From an uncultured Eubacteriales bacterium (GTDB lineage: Bacteria > Bacillota > Clostridia > Monoglobales > Monoglobaceae), in contig UQOT01000041.1 in NCBI GenBank assembly GCA_900542675.1, positions 1 to 18,393 of the forward strand: a stretch of 18,393 bases of DNA, in the 5' to 3' direction. The notes beneath the pieces were generated by a model. It did no database searches. It was not told the DNA's origin and was given only the letters and a program-made list of their open reading frames with translations. This document shows, piece by piece, positions 5,114 to 13,000 of the stretch (position 1 is its first letter; each line of letters opens with the position of its first letter). Position numbers and translations under genes: made by a program.

Positions 5114-7723
5114 ATGGTTAGTACAATTGAAGAACTTGAACTTGAGCTTAAAAAGGTCAGAGAGGCTCAGAGAAAGTTTTCGACATTCACGCAGCAGCAG
5201 GTAGACAAAATATTCAAGGCGGCGGCAATCGCGGCGAACAAGCAGAGAATTCCGCTTGCCAAGGACGCGGTCAATGAAACCGGTATGGGCATTGTTGAAG
5301 ATAAGGTTATTAAGAACAACTATGCCGCAGAGTATATTTATAATAAGTACAAGAACACCAAGACCTGCGGTGTGCTTGAAGAAGATACCGCATACGGCAC
5401 GAAAAAGATTGCGGAGCCTATCGGTGTTATCGCGGCGGTTATTCCGACCACAAACCCGACTTCAACCGCTATATTCAAGACGCTGATTTCGCTCAAGACC
5501 CGCAACGGAATTATCATAAGCCCTCATCCGAGAGCGAAGAAGTGTACTATCGACGCGGCAAAGGTTGTATACGACGCGGCAGTGGCAGCAGGTGCGCCCG
5601 AGAACATTATCTCGTGGATTGACGTACCGTCGCTTGAGCTTACAAACCTTCTTATGAAGGAAGCCGACACAATCTTGGCAACAGGCGGTCCGGGTATGGT
5701 TAAGGCGGCATATTCGTCAGGCAAACCGGCTCTCGGCGTCGGTGCGGGCAACACCCCTGCAATCATTGACGACACAGCGGATATTCTGCTTGCGGTCAGC
5801 TCGATAATCCACTCAAAGACATTTGACAACGGTATGATTTGCGCGTCCGAGCAATCGGTTATCGTGCTTGACAAGATATACAAAAAGGTTAAGAAAGAGT
5901 TTGAGTACAGAGACTGCTACTTCTTAAAAGGCGATGAGCTTGATAAGGTCAGAAAGACCATTATCATAAACGGCGCGCTCAACTCAAAGATTGTCGGTCA
6001 GTCGGCGCACACTATTGCGGCGCTCGCGGGCATTGACGTTCCCGAGAGCACAAAAATATTAATCGGCGAGGTTGAAAGCGTTGACATAAGTGAAGAATTT
6101 GCGCACGAGAAATTGTCACCGGTGCTTGCAATGTACAAAGCTAAGGATTTTGACGATGCTATTAAAAAGGCAGAGCAGCTTATAGCCGACGGCGGCTACG
6201 GTCATACGTCAAGCGTATACCTTGACGCGGTGACCGAGCGAGAAAAGCTCGACAAGTTCAGCGCAGCGATGAAGACCTGCCGTATTCTTGTAAACACTCC
6301 GTCATCGCACGGCGGTATCGGCGACCTTTATAACTTTAACCTAGCTCCGTCGCTGACACTCGGCTGCGGCTCGTGGGGCGGCAACTCTGTTTCGGAAAAC
6401 GTCGGTGTTAAACACTTAATCAACATAAAAACAGTTGCTGAGAGGAGAGAGAATATGCTGTGGTTCAGAGCACCTCAGAAAGTTTACTTTAAGAAAGGCT
6501 GTCTGCCGGTTGCGCTTGACGAACTCGGCACAGTAATGGGTAAGAAAAAAGCGTTCATCGTAACGGATACATTCCTGTACGAAAACGGCTACACCGACCC
6601 TGTTACTGCAAAGCTTGACAAAATGGGCATTAAATACAGCGTATTTTCAAACGTTGCACCCGATCCGACTCTTGAATGTGCATTAGAAGGCGCAAAGGCA
6701 ATGACAGCGTTTGAGCCTGACTGCATTATAGCAATCGGCGGCGGAAGCGCAATGGACGCCGGCAAGATTATGTGGGTTCTCTACGAACATCCGGACGCAG
6801 ACTTTATGGATATGGCAATGCGCTTTATTGATATAAGAAAAAGGGTCTACACCTTCCCGAAGATGGGCGAAAAGGCGATGTTTGTCGCTGTACCGACCTC
6901 AGCGGGTACGGGCTCTGAGGTTACTCCGTTTGCGGTAATCACCGACGGCAAGAGCGGTGTTAAGTACCCGCTTGCCGACTATGAGCTTATGCCGAATATG
7001 GCAATCGTTGACGCGGATATGATGATGGACGCTCCGAAAGGACTCACCAGCGCATCGGGTATTGACGCGGTATCTCACGCACTTGAAGCATACGCTTCCA
7101 CAATGGCAACCGACTACACCGACGGCATTGCACTCAGAAGCCTTAAGATGATATTTGAATACCTCCCGAGAGCGTACGACAACGGTCCGAATGACCCCGT
7201 TGCGCGTGAAAAAATGGGTAACGCGGCTACTATGGCGGGTATGGCGTTTGCCAATGCGTTCCTCGGCGTGTGCCACTCTATGGCTCACAAGCTCGGCGCA
7301 TATCACCACCTGCCGCACGGCATAGCAAACGCGCTTATGCTTGAATATGTGCTCCGCTTCAACGCGAGCGAGACTCCCGCTAAAATGGGAACCTTCTCGC
7401 AGTATGACCATCCGCATACTCTCGCGAGATATGCTGAGGTTGCCGACTACTTAAATCTCGGCGGAAAAACTGACGAAGAAAAGCTTGAAAATCTGATAAA
7501 GGCAATAAACGACCTTAAGAAGAAAGTTGGAATAAAAGATACAATAAAGGATTACGGCGTTGATGAAAAATACTTCCTGGATACTCTCGATGAGATGACA
7601 GAAAACGCATTCGACGACCAGTGTACAGGCGCCAACCCGAGATATCCGCTGATGAGCGAAATTAAGGAAATGTATCTTAAAGCATACTACGGCAGCGACT
7701 ACAAGCCGGAAATAAATAAGTAA
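5114..7723 (+). CDS. adhE: Bifunctional acetaldehyde-CoA/alcohol dehydrogenase AdhE
   Basis: Cytoplasmic two-domain enzyme that reduces acetyl-CoA to acetaldehyde and then ethanol, oxidising two NADH; the family forms helical filaments called spirosomes. The 869 residues compare with 891 in E. coli. Residues 1 to about 430 are a CoA-acylating aldehyde dehydrogenase with the catalytic cysteine in NGMICASEQ (Cys243). After a linker around SWGGNSVSENVGVKHL, residues from about 450 form an iron-dependent alcohol dehydrogenase. It has the nucleotide loop GGGSAMDAGK, the string VPTSAGTGSEVTPF, and iron ligands that line up as Asp651, His655, His721 and His735. The start has an AAAGGAGA site. Expression is likely controlled by Rex through the two upstream sites. 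The next gene follows after 30 bases with no terminator between. All key residues are intact. Confidence 0.98.
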   Translation: MVSTIEELELELKKVREAQRKFSTFTQQQVDKIFKAAAIAANKQRIPLAKDAVNETGMGIVEDKVIKNNYAAEYIYNKYKNTKTCGVLEEDTAYGTKKIAEPIGVIAAVIPTTNPTSTAIFKTLISLKTRNGIIISPHPRAKKCTIDAAKVVYDAAVAAGAPENIISWIDVPSLELTNLLMKEADTILATGGPGMVKAAYSSGKPALGVGAGNTPAIIDDTADILLAVSSIIHSKTFDNGMICASEQSVIVLDKIYKKVKKEFEYRDCYFLKGDELDKVRKTIIINGALNSKIVGQSAHTIAALAGIDVPESTKILIGEVESVDISEEFAHEKLSPVLAMYKAKDFDDAIKKAEQLIADGGYGHTSSVYLDAVTEREKLDKFSAAMKTCRILVNTPSSHGGIGDLYNFNLAPSLTLGCGSWGGNSVSENVGVKHLINIKTVAERRENMLWFRAPQKVYFKKGCLPVALDELGTVMGKKKAFIVTDTFLYENGYTDPVTAKLDKMGIKYSVFSNVAPDPTLECALEGAKAMTAFEPDCIIAIGGGSAMDAGKIMWVLYEHPDADFMDMAMRFIDIRKRVYTFPKMGEKAMFVAVPTSAGTGSEVTPFAVITDGKSGVKYPLADYELMPNMAIVDADMMMDAPKGLTSASGIDAVSHALEAYASTMATDYTDGIALRSLKMIFEYLPRAYDNGPNDPVAREKMGNAATMAGMAFANAFLGVCHSMAHKLGAYHHLPHGIANALMLEYVLRFNASETPAKMGTFSQYDHPHTLARYAEVADYLNLGGKTDEEKLENLIKAINDLKKKVGIKDTIKDYGVDEKYFLDTLDEMTENAFDDQCTGANPRYPLMSEIKEMYLKAYYGSDYKPEINK

Positions 7724-7753
7724 TAGGCAATCACAGGAAAGGAGCAATTATAA

Positions 7754-8503
7754 ATGAAATACGAAAAAATCTTAGCCAAAAGACCGAACAAGGTCATTTA
7801 CAAAGACGGCGACAATGCGCTTAAGGTCTTTGACTCAAACTTTTCAAAAGCCGATATCCTGAACGAAGCGCTCAATCAGGCGAGAGTCGAGGAAACACAT
7901 CTAAACATTCCTGCTCTGAACGAAGTTACAAAGGTTGACGGACAGTGGGTAATCTCGACACAATTCATCGAGGGTGAAACGCTCTCCGAGCTGATGAAAA
8001 AGCATCCCGAAAAGGAGGACGAATATTTAAATATGTTCGTTGACCTTCAAATTGAGATGAACAAGGAGACCGTTCCGCTGCTCAATAAGCTCAAGGACAA
8101 GATGAACCGCAAAATAAGCGAGTCGAGCTATGACGCGACAACGCGCTATGAGCTCCACACCCGTCTTGAAAGTATGCCGAAGCACACCAAGCTGTGCCAC
8201 GGCGACTTTAACCCGAGTAATATTATAATCACACCCGACGGCAAGCCGTACATTCTCGACTGGTCGCACGCAACGCAGGGCAATGCCAGCGCGGATGTTG
8301 CAAGGACTTACCTCCTCTTCTGCCTCTCAGGCAAAGAAAAGCTCGCGGATAAATATCTTGATTTATTCTGCGAAAAGAGCGACACGGCGAAACAGTACGT
8401 TCAGAAATGGATGCCGATAGTTGCCGCATCACAGTCGGTAAAGGGCAAATCCGAAGAAAAAGACTTCTTAGACCGCTGGGTCAACGTTGTAGAATACGAA
8501 TAA
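7754..8503 (+). CDS. Phosphotransferase-family protein (aminoglycoside/choline kinase-like fold)
   Basis: A 249-residue kinase-like protein. The N-lobe has a probable ATP lysine in DNALKVF (Lys24) and a hinge-like stretch ISTQFIEGETLSELM. The C-lobe carries the family catalytic loop HGDFNPSN (His149, Asp151, Asn156) and the metal-binding ILDWS (Asp169), with the typical follow-on ADVARTYLLF. These residues predict an active small-molecule kinase, but the substrate cannot be read from sequence; antibiotic resistance should not be assumed. It starts 30 bases after adhE with an AAGGAG site and no terminator between, so it is probably co-transcribed and shares the redox control of adhE. A link to ethanol metabolism is inference from position. 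Its end meets the hairpin at 8514-8540. Confidence 0.85.
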   Translation: MKYEKILAKRPNKVIYKDGDNALKVFDSNFSKADILNEALNQARVEETHLNIPALNEVTKVDGQWVISTQFIEGETLSELMKKHPEKEDEYLNMFVDLQIEMNKETVPLLNKLKDKMNRKISESSYDATTRYELHTRLESMPKHTKLCHGDFNPSNIIITPDGKPYILDWSHATQGNASADVARTYLLFCLSGKEKLADKYLDLFCEKSDTAKQYVQKWMPIVAASQSVKGKSEEKDFLDRWVNVVEYE

Positions 8504-8513
8504 TAAAAATAAC

Positions 8514-8540
8514 GGCAGCCGCCCCGTCGGGGCGGCTGCC
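8514..8540 (-). terminator. Strong hairpin terminator between convergent operons
   Basis: GGCAGCCGCCCC (8514-8525) and GGGGCGGCTGCC (8529-8540) form a perfect 12-bp stem with a 3-base loop. On the minus strand the stem is followed by GTTATTTTTATTATT, a good U-tract, so it ends the marR-ABC operon. On the plus strand no U-run follows, so its effect on the adhE operon is less certain. Confidence 0.9.
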
Positions 8541-8571
8541 TCGTACTCCCTGCCAATCTACTCCCTAATTC

Positions 8572-10497
8572 CTACGACAGTTCAAATGCGCCTGTGTAGA
8601 GCTGATAATACCTGCCCTTTTTGGCAATCAGGTCGTTGTGGTTTCCGCGCTCGATTATTTCGCCGTTTTCAAGCACCATTATTGCGTCGGCGTTGCGTAC
8701 GGTTGACAGCCTATGGGCAATTACAAACGTGGTTCTGCCCTTCATAAGACCGTCCATTCCCTTTTCGATAAGCGACTCTGTTCGAGTATCGATTGAGCTT
8801 GTTGCTTCATCGAGAATAAGTACGGGCGGATCGGCTACGGCAGCGCGTGCAATCGCAATGAGCTGACGCTGTCCCTGACTGAGGTTTGCGCCGTCCGACG
8901 TCAAATAAGTATTGTATCCGTCGGGCAAATGCGAGATAAACCAATGCGCATTAGCGATTTTAGCAGCCTTTATCACGTCATCGTCACTCGCGTCAAGCCG
9001 CCCGAACCTTATATTATCCATAACGGTACCCGTGAACAAATGCGTATCCTGGAGCACCATACCGAGCGAACGTCTTAAATCACTTTTCTTTATATTATTT
9101 ATATTTATTCCATCATAGGTTATCTTACCGTCCGGCACGTCATAGAACCGATTAATTAGGTTTGTAATCGTCGTCTTACCCGCTCCGGTTGAGCCGACAA
9201 ACGCAATCTTCTGACCCGGCTCGGCATAAAGCGATATATCATTGAGGACTGTCTTTTTGCCGTCATAGCTGAACGTCACGCTCTCAAACTTAACCTCACC
9301 CTTCATCGGCGTGTAGGATACTGCGCCGGTTAAATCCGTCTCGCGCCACGCCCACTGGCCGGTTCTGTGCGCGACCTCATGAACGGTTCCGTCCCCATCA
9401 ATAACCGCGCGTACAAGAGAAGCTTTTCCGTTATCCGTCTCGGGCTTCTCGTCGAGCAGAGCAAATATACGCTCCGCACCCGCCATAGCGTTAAGTATCG
9501 AGTTGACCTGCTGCATCACCTGATTAATCGGCTGTGAGAACGAACGCGTATATTGCAGAAATGCGACAAGCGAGCCTATCGTGAGCGCAAAAATGCCGCC
9601 CTCCGAGTTTCCGCTCAAAATAGTAAGGTACGCGCCGACTATAGCGGTGATTGCGTAGTGGATGTTAGAAAGGTTATTCGTTATAGGTCCGAGCACACTT
9701 GCAAAGGTGTTTGCGTTTGAAGCAACGCCCGCAAGCGATGTGTTAATCTGACTGAACTTTTTCTTAGCTTCGCCCTCATAACAGAACACCTTTACGACTT
9801 TTACACCCTCAACCATCTCCTCGGTATAACCGTTAACTGCGCCGAGCGCGTTTTGCTGTTTTCTGAAGAACATAGATGACCGCTCGCCGATGAACTTAAT
9901 CACAAACAGCATAACCGCAAGCATTACAATAACAATAAGCGTGAGCACCGGGCTTAAAACCAGCATCATCACAAACACCGACACAACCGTAATCGCGGAC
10001 GAGATAAGCTGCGGTATGCTCTGCGACAGCATCTGTCTCAGAGCGTCGGCGTCATTCGTATATCGGCTCATTACGTCGCCGCTAAGGTGCGTGTCAAAAT
10101 ACTTAATCGGCAAACTCTGCATATGCCTAAACATCTGATTTCGGATTGTATAGAGCGTACCGCACGAAATACCGACCATAATTCTGTTATACACCCACGT
10201 TGAAGCGGCGCCGGCAACATACACGGCAAGCATAATCAGAATTTGAATAATAAACGGCTTCAAATCAACGTTCTGATGACCGATAAACGGCACAATGAAC
10301 TCATCGATAATCGGCTTAAGCAGATACGTTCCGTAAACGCTTGCTCCGCTTGAAAGGGCTACGCAGATTACGACTGCTAGCATTCTCAGCTTATACTGAC
10401 CGAAATATGAGAATAAGCGTTTGGCTGTCTTTTTGGTATCCTTGGGCTTTTTCATTACGCCCTGCTGTCTCCTTCCGGGTCCTCCCATCGGCGGCAT
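8572..10497 (-). CDS. ABC exporter half-transporter, subunit with the intact ATPase residues
   Basis: Fused membrane and ATPase subunit of a type IV (multidrug/lipid-type) ABC exporter in the plasma membrane, 641 residues from the chosen ATG. A Gly/Pro-rich cytoplasmic leader (MPPMGGPGRRQQGVMKKPK) precedes six membrane helices (about 35-340). The linker is longer than usual and contains a GQWAW motif. The ATPase domain follows with Walker A GSTGAGKT (Lys441), Walker B VLILDEATS (Asp563, Glu564) and switch AHRLST (His595). Its signature is LSQGQ (539-543) instead of LSGGQ, as in the partner of degenerate-site subunits. A TTG at 10506 is in frame, but the ribosome site AAAGGAG (10507-10513) abuts it and is well spaced from the ATG at 10497. 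That ATG is 1 base after the upstream ABC gene's stop. The pair should form a heterodimer; the substrate is unknown. Confidence 0.95.
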   Translation of the reverse strand: MPPMGGPGRRQQGVMKKPKDTKKTAKRLFSYFGQYKLRMLAVVICVALSSGASVYGTYLLKPIIDEFIVPFIGHQNVDLKPFIIQILIMLAVYVAGAASTWVYNRIMVGISCGTLYTIRNQMFRHMQSLPIKYFDTHLSGDVMSRYTNDADALRQMLSQSIPQLISSAITVVSVFVMMLVLSPVLTLIVIVMLAVMLFVIKFIGERSSMFFRKQQNALGAVNGYTEEMVEGVKVVKVFCYEGEAKKKFSQINTSLAGVASNANTFASVLGPITNNLSNIHYAITAIVGAYLTILSGNSEGGIFALTIGSLVAFLQYTRSFSQPINQVMQQVNSILNAMAGAERIFALLDEKPETDNGKASLVRAVIDGDGTVHEVAHRTGQWAWRETDLTGAVSYTPMKGEVKFESVTFSYDGKKTVLNDISLYAEPGQKIAFVGSTGAGKTTITNLINRFYDVPDGKITYDGININNIKKSDLRRSLGMVLQDTHLFTGTVMDNIRFGRLDASDDDVIKAAKIANAHWFISHLPDGYNTYLTSDGANLSQGQRQLIAIARAAVADPPVLILDEATSSIDTRTESLIEKGMDGLMKGRTTFVIAHRLSTVRNADAIMVLENGEIIERGNHNDLIAKKGRYYQLYTGAFELS

Positions 10498-10498
10498 A

Positions 10499-12229
10499 TT
10501 ATTCAACTCCTTTCTGCTGCGATAAATATACCTCGCGATATATTTCGTTGTTTTCCATAAGTTCCGCGTGTGTTCCTACGCCGTTTATACGTCCGTTATC
10601 CATAATGACTATCTTATCCGCGTGCTCGATTGAGCTTATACGCTGTGCTATAATAATCATTGTAGTGTCCGCAAGCTTTTCGGCAAACGCCTCGCGTATC
10701 TTTGCGTCGGTCGCTGTATCAACCGCGCTTGTGCTGTCGTCTAAAATAATAATTTTCGGCTTGCTGAGCAGCGCGCGTGCGATACACAGCCTCTGCTTCT
10801 GACCGCCCGAGACATTAACGCCGCCCTGTCCGAGATAGGTGTTGTACCCGTCAGGCAGCGACATAATAAAGTCGTGCGCCTGCGCGTCCCTGCACGCCTC
10901 GATAACCTCCTCGTCACTCGCCTCTTTGTTGCCCCAGCGCAGGTTTTCCATAATAGTACCGCTGAACAGCACGTTCTTCTGTAGCACCATCGAAACCTCG
11001 GAGCGCAAATTACTCAGCTTATATTCGCGCACGTCGTGCCCGCCGACGATTACGCGTCCTGCAATTACGTCATAAAGCCTCGGTATCAGCTGTACGAGCG
11101 AACTTTTAGAAGAACCCGTACCGCCTATTATTCCGACTGTCTCGCCGGACCTTATATCAAGATTTATATGCCGCACCGCACAGTTCATAATGTCATTGTG
11201 ATAGCTGAATGCCGCATCCTCAAACTTGACTGAGCCGTCCTCAAGGTGCAGATTTTCGTTCGCGTTTTCATCGGTTATGTCAATCTTTTCATTTAAGACC
11301 TCAACAATTCTGTCGCCGCTCGCCTTTGAGTTGACAAGCATAATGAATATCATTGAAACTGCCATCAGTGACATCAAAATCTGCGTCACATATGTAATAA
11401 AGCTCGTAAGCTGACCCGTCTGCATATCGCCGACAATAATCATATTTCCGCCGAACCACAGTATCGCAACGATGCACGAATAAATTACAAGCTGCATTAT
11501 CGGCATATTTGCTATAATCAGCTTTTCGGCGGCAAGCTGGGCGCTCCAAACATCGTGAGTCGTCTTTTTAAAGACCTCGTCCTCGTGCTTCTCGCGAACG
11601 AAGGCTTTTACGACGCGCACTCCCGCCAAATTCTCCTGAATAACACGGTTTAAGTCGTCAATTTTTCTGAGCATTAATCTGAATTTCGGCATAGCATGCT
11701 TTGATATGAAAAACAGCATTACGCCGATTACCGGTATTGCACACAGAAAAATAACCGACAGCCGCGCATTAAGCGAAACCGCCATAATAAGTGCCATTGT
11801 AAACATCAGCGGCGCACGCACGCACATACGCAGTATCATCATTGTTGAGTTTTGGATATTTGTGACGTCGGTCGTCATACGCGTAACAAGCGACGATGTA
11901 CTGAACTTATCGATATTTGAAAACGAAAAGTCCTGAATTTTATAGAACATCGCCTGTCTGATGCTTGCCGCAAATCCCGTCGCCGCAACGGACGCAGTTC
12001 TCGCTGCACCTGCTCCGAACAAGAGAGACAACATTGCCATAAGCACCATAAGACCGCCCATTTTGAGGACATACGAAATATCCGAATTCCAAATACCGAC
12101 GTCAACAATTTTCGCCATTATCATAGGTATAGTCGTCTCCATAACGACCTCACCTACCATAAACAGCGGCGTAACGAGCGCATATTTTCTGTCGTGCCCG
12201 TTCATAAGCCTGATTAGGGTTTTAATCAT
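10499..12229 (-). CDS. ABC exporter half-transporter, subunit with the degenerate ATPase residues
   Basis: A 576-residue membrane-ATPase fusion: six membrane helices (about 15-300) and an ATPase domain. Walker A is GGTGSSKSS (Lys375) and the signature VSGGQ (473-477) is intact. In Walker B, however, the catalytic glutamate is replaced by aspartate (ILDDSTS, Asp498), and the switch histidine is glutamine (IIAQRISS, Gln529). This is the degenerate half seen in heterodimeric bacterial exporters such as TM287/288 and LmrCD. Its Walker boxes would pair with the LSQGQ signature of the downstream subunit to make the poor site, while its good signature completes the active site. The ATG overlaps the marR stop by 8 bases (ATGATTAA) and has a GGAGGAGGT ribosome site. 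Probable role: export of drugs or other amphipathic compounds. Confidence 0.95.
   Translation of the reverse strand: MIKTLIRLMNGHDRKYALVTPLFMVGEVVMETTIPMIMAKIVDVGIWNSDISYVLKMGGLMVLMAMLSLLFGAGAARTASVAATGFAASIRQAMFYKIQDFSFSNIDKFSTSSLVTRMTTDVTNIQNSTMMILRMCVRAPLMFTMALIMAVSLNARLSVIFLCAIPVIGVMLFFISKHAMPKFRLMLRKIDDLNRVIQENLAGVRVVKAFVREKHEDEVFKKTTHDVWSAQLAAEKLIIANMPIMQLVIYSCIVAILWFGGNMIIVGDMQTGQLTSFITYVTQILMSLMAVSMIFIMLVNSKASGDRIVEVLNEKIDITDENANENLHLEDGSVKFEDAAFSYHNDIMNCAVRHINLDIRSGETVGIIGGTGSSKSSLVQLIPRLYDVIAGRVIVGGHDVREYKLSNLRSEVSMVLQKNVLFSGTIMENLRWGNKEASDEEVIEACRDAQAHDFIMSLPDGYNTYLGQGGVNVSGGQKQRLCIARALLSKPKIIILDDSTSAVDTATDAKIREAFAEKLADTTMIIIAQRISSIEHADKIVIMDNGRINGVGTHAELMENNEIYREVYLSQQKGVE
10507..10513 (-). 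promoter_or_regulatory. Ribosome binding site that decides the start of the second ABC gene
   Basis: Minus-strand AAAGGAG ends directly before an in-frame TTG (10506) but nine bases before ATG (10497). Spacing supports the ATG as the real start. Confidence 0.75.
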
Positions 12230-12743
12230 ACGATTTACCTCCTCCTTCCGATTTAAACTTCATATGATGCCGATGTCTGCATCTGTGATGCATACGCAGC
12301 GCTTCATCGACGTCAATCCCGCCGTCATTTATATTGTCAATCAACCTGTCAAGTATTCTCATAAACTCGCTGAGCTCATCATCACTGAGACCACTGTAAA
12401 GACGGCTGTCAAACTCGTCAAAAATCTTACGGCAGTTGTGGACTGCCTTTTTGCCCGCCTCAGTGATAAAAAGATTTTTGCACCTTAGGTTATTTTTGTC
12501 CTCACGCTTTTCGATAAATCCTGCGCTCTGCATACGCTTTGTCGATACCGCAACGCTCGCGGGCGTAATGCACAAAAACTCCGCAAGCTCCGCCTGCGTA
12601 CAGCCGTTATGCTGCATAACAAACTCAAGAACCGGCAATTGCGCTATATGAAGCTGTTCATTTTCAAGCATACTGAAAAGCTGCCCGCGCCGCAGCACAT
12701 TAAACTTCTCAAACCTCTGCGTTATCTCCTTGTACTCAACCAT
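12222..12743 (-). CDS. MarR-family transcriptional regulator with a His-rich tail
   Basis: A 173-residue winged-helix regulator, dimeric in the family, that typically represses a neighbouring efflux operon until a ligand binds. The DNA-binding core reads LPVLEFVMQHNGCTQAELAEFL, CITPASVAVSTKRMQSAGFIE and the wing KREDKNNLRCKNLFITEAGKK. Helices for dimerisation flank it (start and about 115-145, GLSDDELSEFMRILDRL). An in-frame TTG at 12761 would include the ribosome site GGAGGTG in the coding sequence, so the ATG at 12743 is chosen. The C-terminal tail contains MHHRCRHRHHMK, a possible metal-binding cluster. It is the first gene of the operon and overlaps the first ABC gene by 8 bases. A perfect inverted repeat upstream is its likely operator. 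Confidence 0.93.
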   Translation of the reverse strand: MVEYKEITQRFEKFNVLRRGQLFSMLENEQLHIAQLPVLEFVMQHNGCTQAELAEFLCITPASVAVSTKRMQSAGFIEKREDKNNLRCKNLFITEAGKKAVHNCRKIFDEFDSRLYSGLSDDELSEFMRILDRLIDNINDGGIDVDEALRMHHRCRHRHHMKFKSEGGGKSYD

Positions 12744-12773
12744 ATATTCACCTCCGCCCAAAGCAAAAAATAA

Positions 12774-12798
12774 TAAACAGCTAATTGTTAGCTGTTTA
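12774..12798 (-). promoter_or_regulatory. Probable MarR operator (perfect inverted repeat)
   Basis: TAAACAGCTAA (12774-12784) and TTAGCTGTTTA (12788-12798), two perfect 11-bp arms around a 3-base spacer, 30 bases before the marR start. It lies over the expected transcription start, where an autoregulating MarR dimer usually binds. The arms could also form an RNA hairpin, but no role for one is evident. Confidence 0.85.
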
Positions 12799-12800
12799 AC

Positions 12801-12828
12801 ATTTTATCATATTATATTCTAATTTCAA
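12801..12828 (-). promoter_or_regulatory. Probable promoter of the marR-ABC operon
   Basis: Minus-strand TTGAAA (12823-12828), a 16-base spacer and TAAAAT (12801-12806), preceded by TGA, giving an extended -10. Each box matches five of six. The start would fall inside the inverted repeat at 12774-12798. A perfect TATAAT also occurs nearby (12811-12816 region) but lacks a good -35. Confidence 0.6.
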
Positions 12829-12904
12829 GATAAAATAATTAATAATTTATGAATATTTTATTAACATAAGAATTTGTAATTGCACGCGCGGTGTGTTTTC
12901 ACGC

Positions 12905-12960
12905 TTGCCAAAGCGGGGGGATTTTCTCAGACCCCCAAAGAAAGTCACTTTGATTGGCAA
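12905..12960. other. Compact foldable element beside the lyase terminator
   Basis: TTGCCAA (12905-12911) pairs with TTGGCAA (12954-12960). Inside, GGGGG (12916-12920) pairs with CCCCC (12932-12936), and CAAAG (12936-12940) or AAAG (12941-12944) pairs with CTTTG (12948-12952). The outcome is a three-way-junction-like fold on either strand. It is not coding in any convincing frame and lies just past the terminator at 12965-12990. It may be a dispersed repeat or a small structured RNA; strand and function are unknown. Confidence 0.35.
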
Positions 12961-12964
12961 CAGC

Positions 12965-12990
12965 AAAGGCTCCCCGAACGGGGAGCCTTT
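12965..12990 (-). terminator. Hairpin terminator of the rhamnogalacturonan lyase gene
   Basis: AAAGGCTCCCCG (12965-12976) and CGGGGAGCCTTT (12979-12990) form a perfect 12-bp stem with a 2-base loop, starting 10 bases after the lyase stop. On the minus strand only the stem's own TTT supplies uridines, so strength is uncertain, but position and stem fit termination. Confidence 0.7.
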
Positions 12991-13000
12991 GGCGTATTCT

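Noticed and set aside
6899..7417. 172-codon minus-strand open frame inside adhE
   Set aside because: Shadow of the adhE codon pattern, rich in His/Arg/Val without domain features.
7754..8503. Aminoglycoside resistance gene
   Set aside because: Only the general kinase-fold motifs match; genomic position and lack of mobile context do not support a resistance call.
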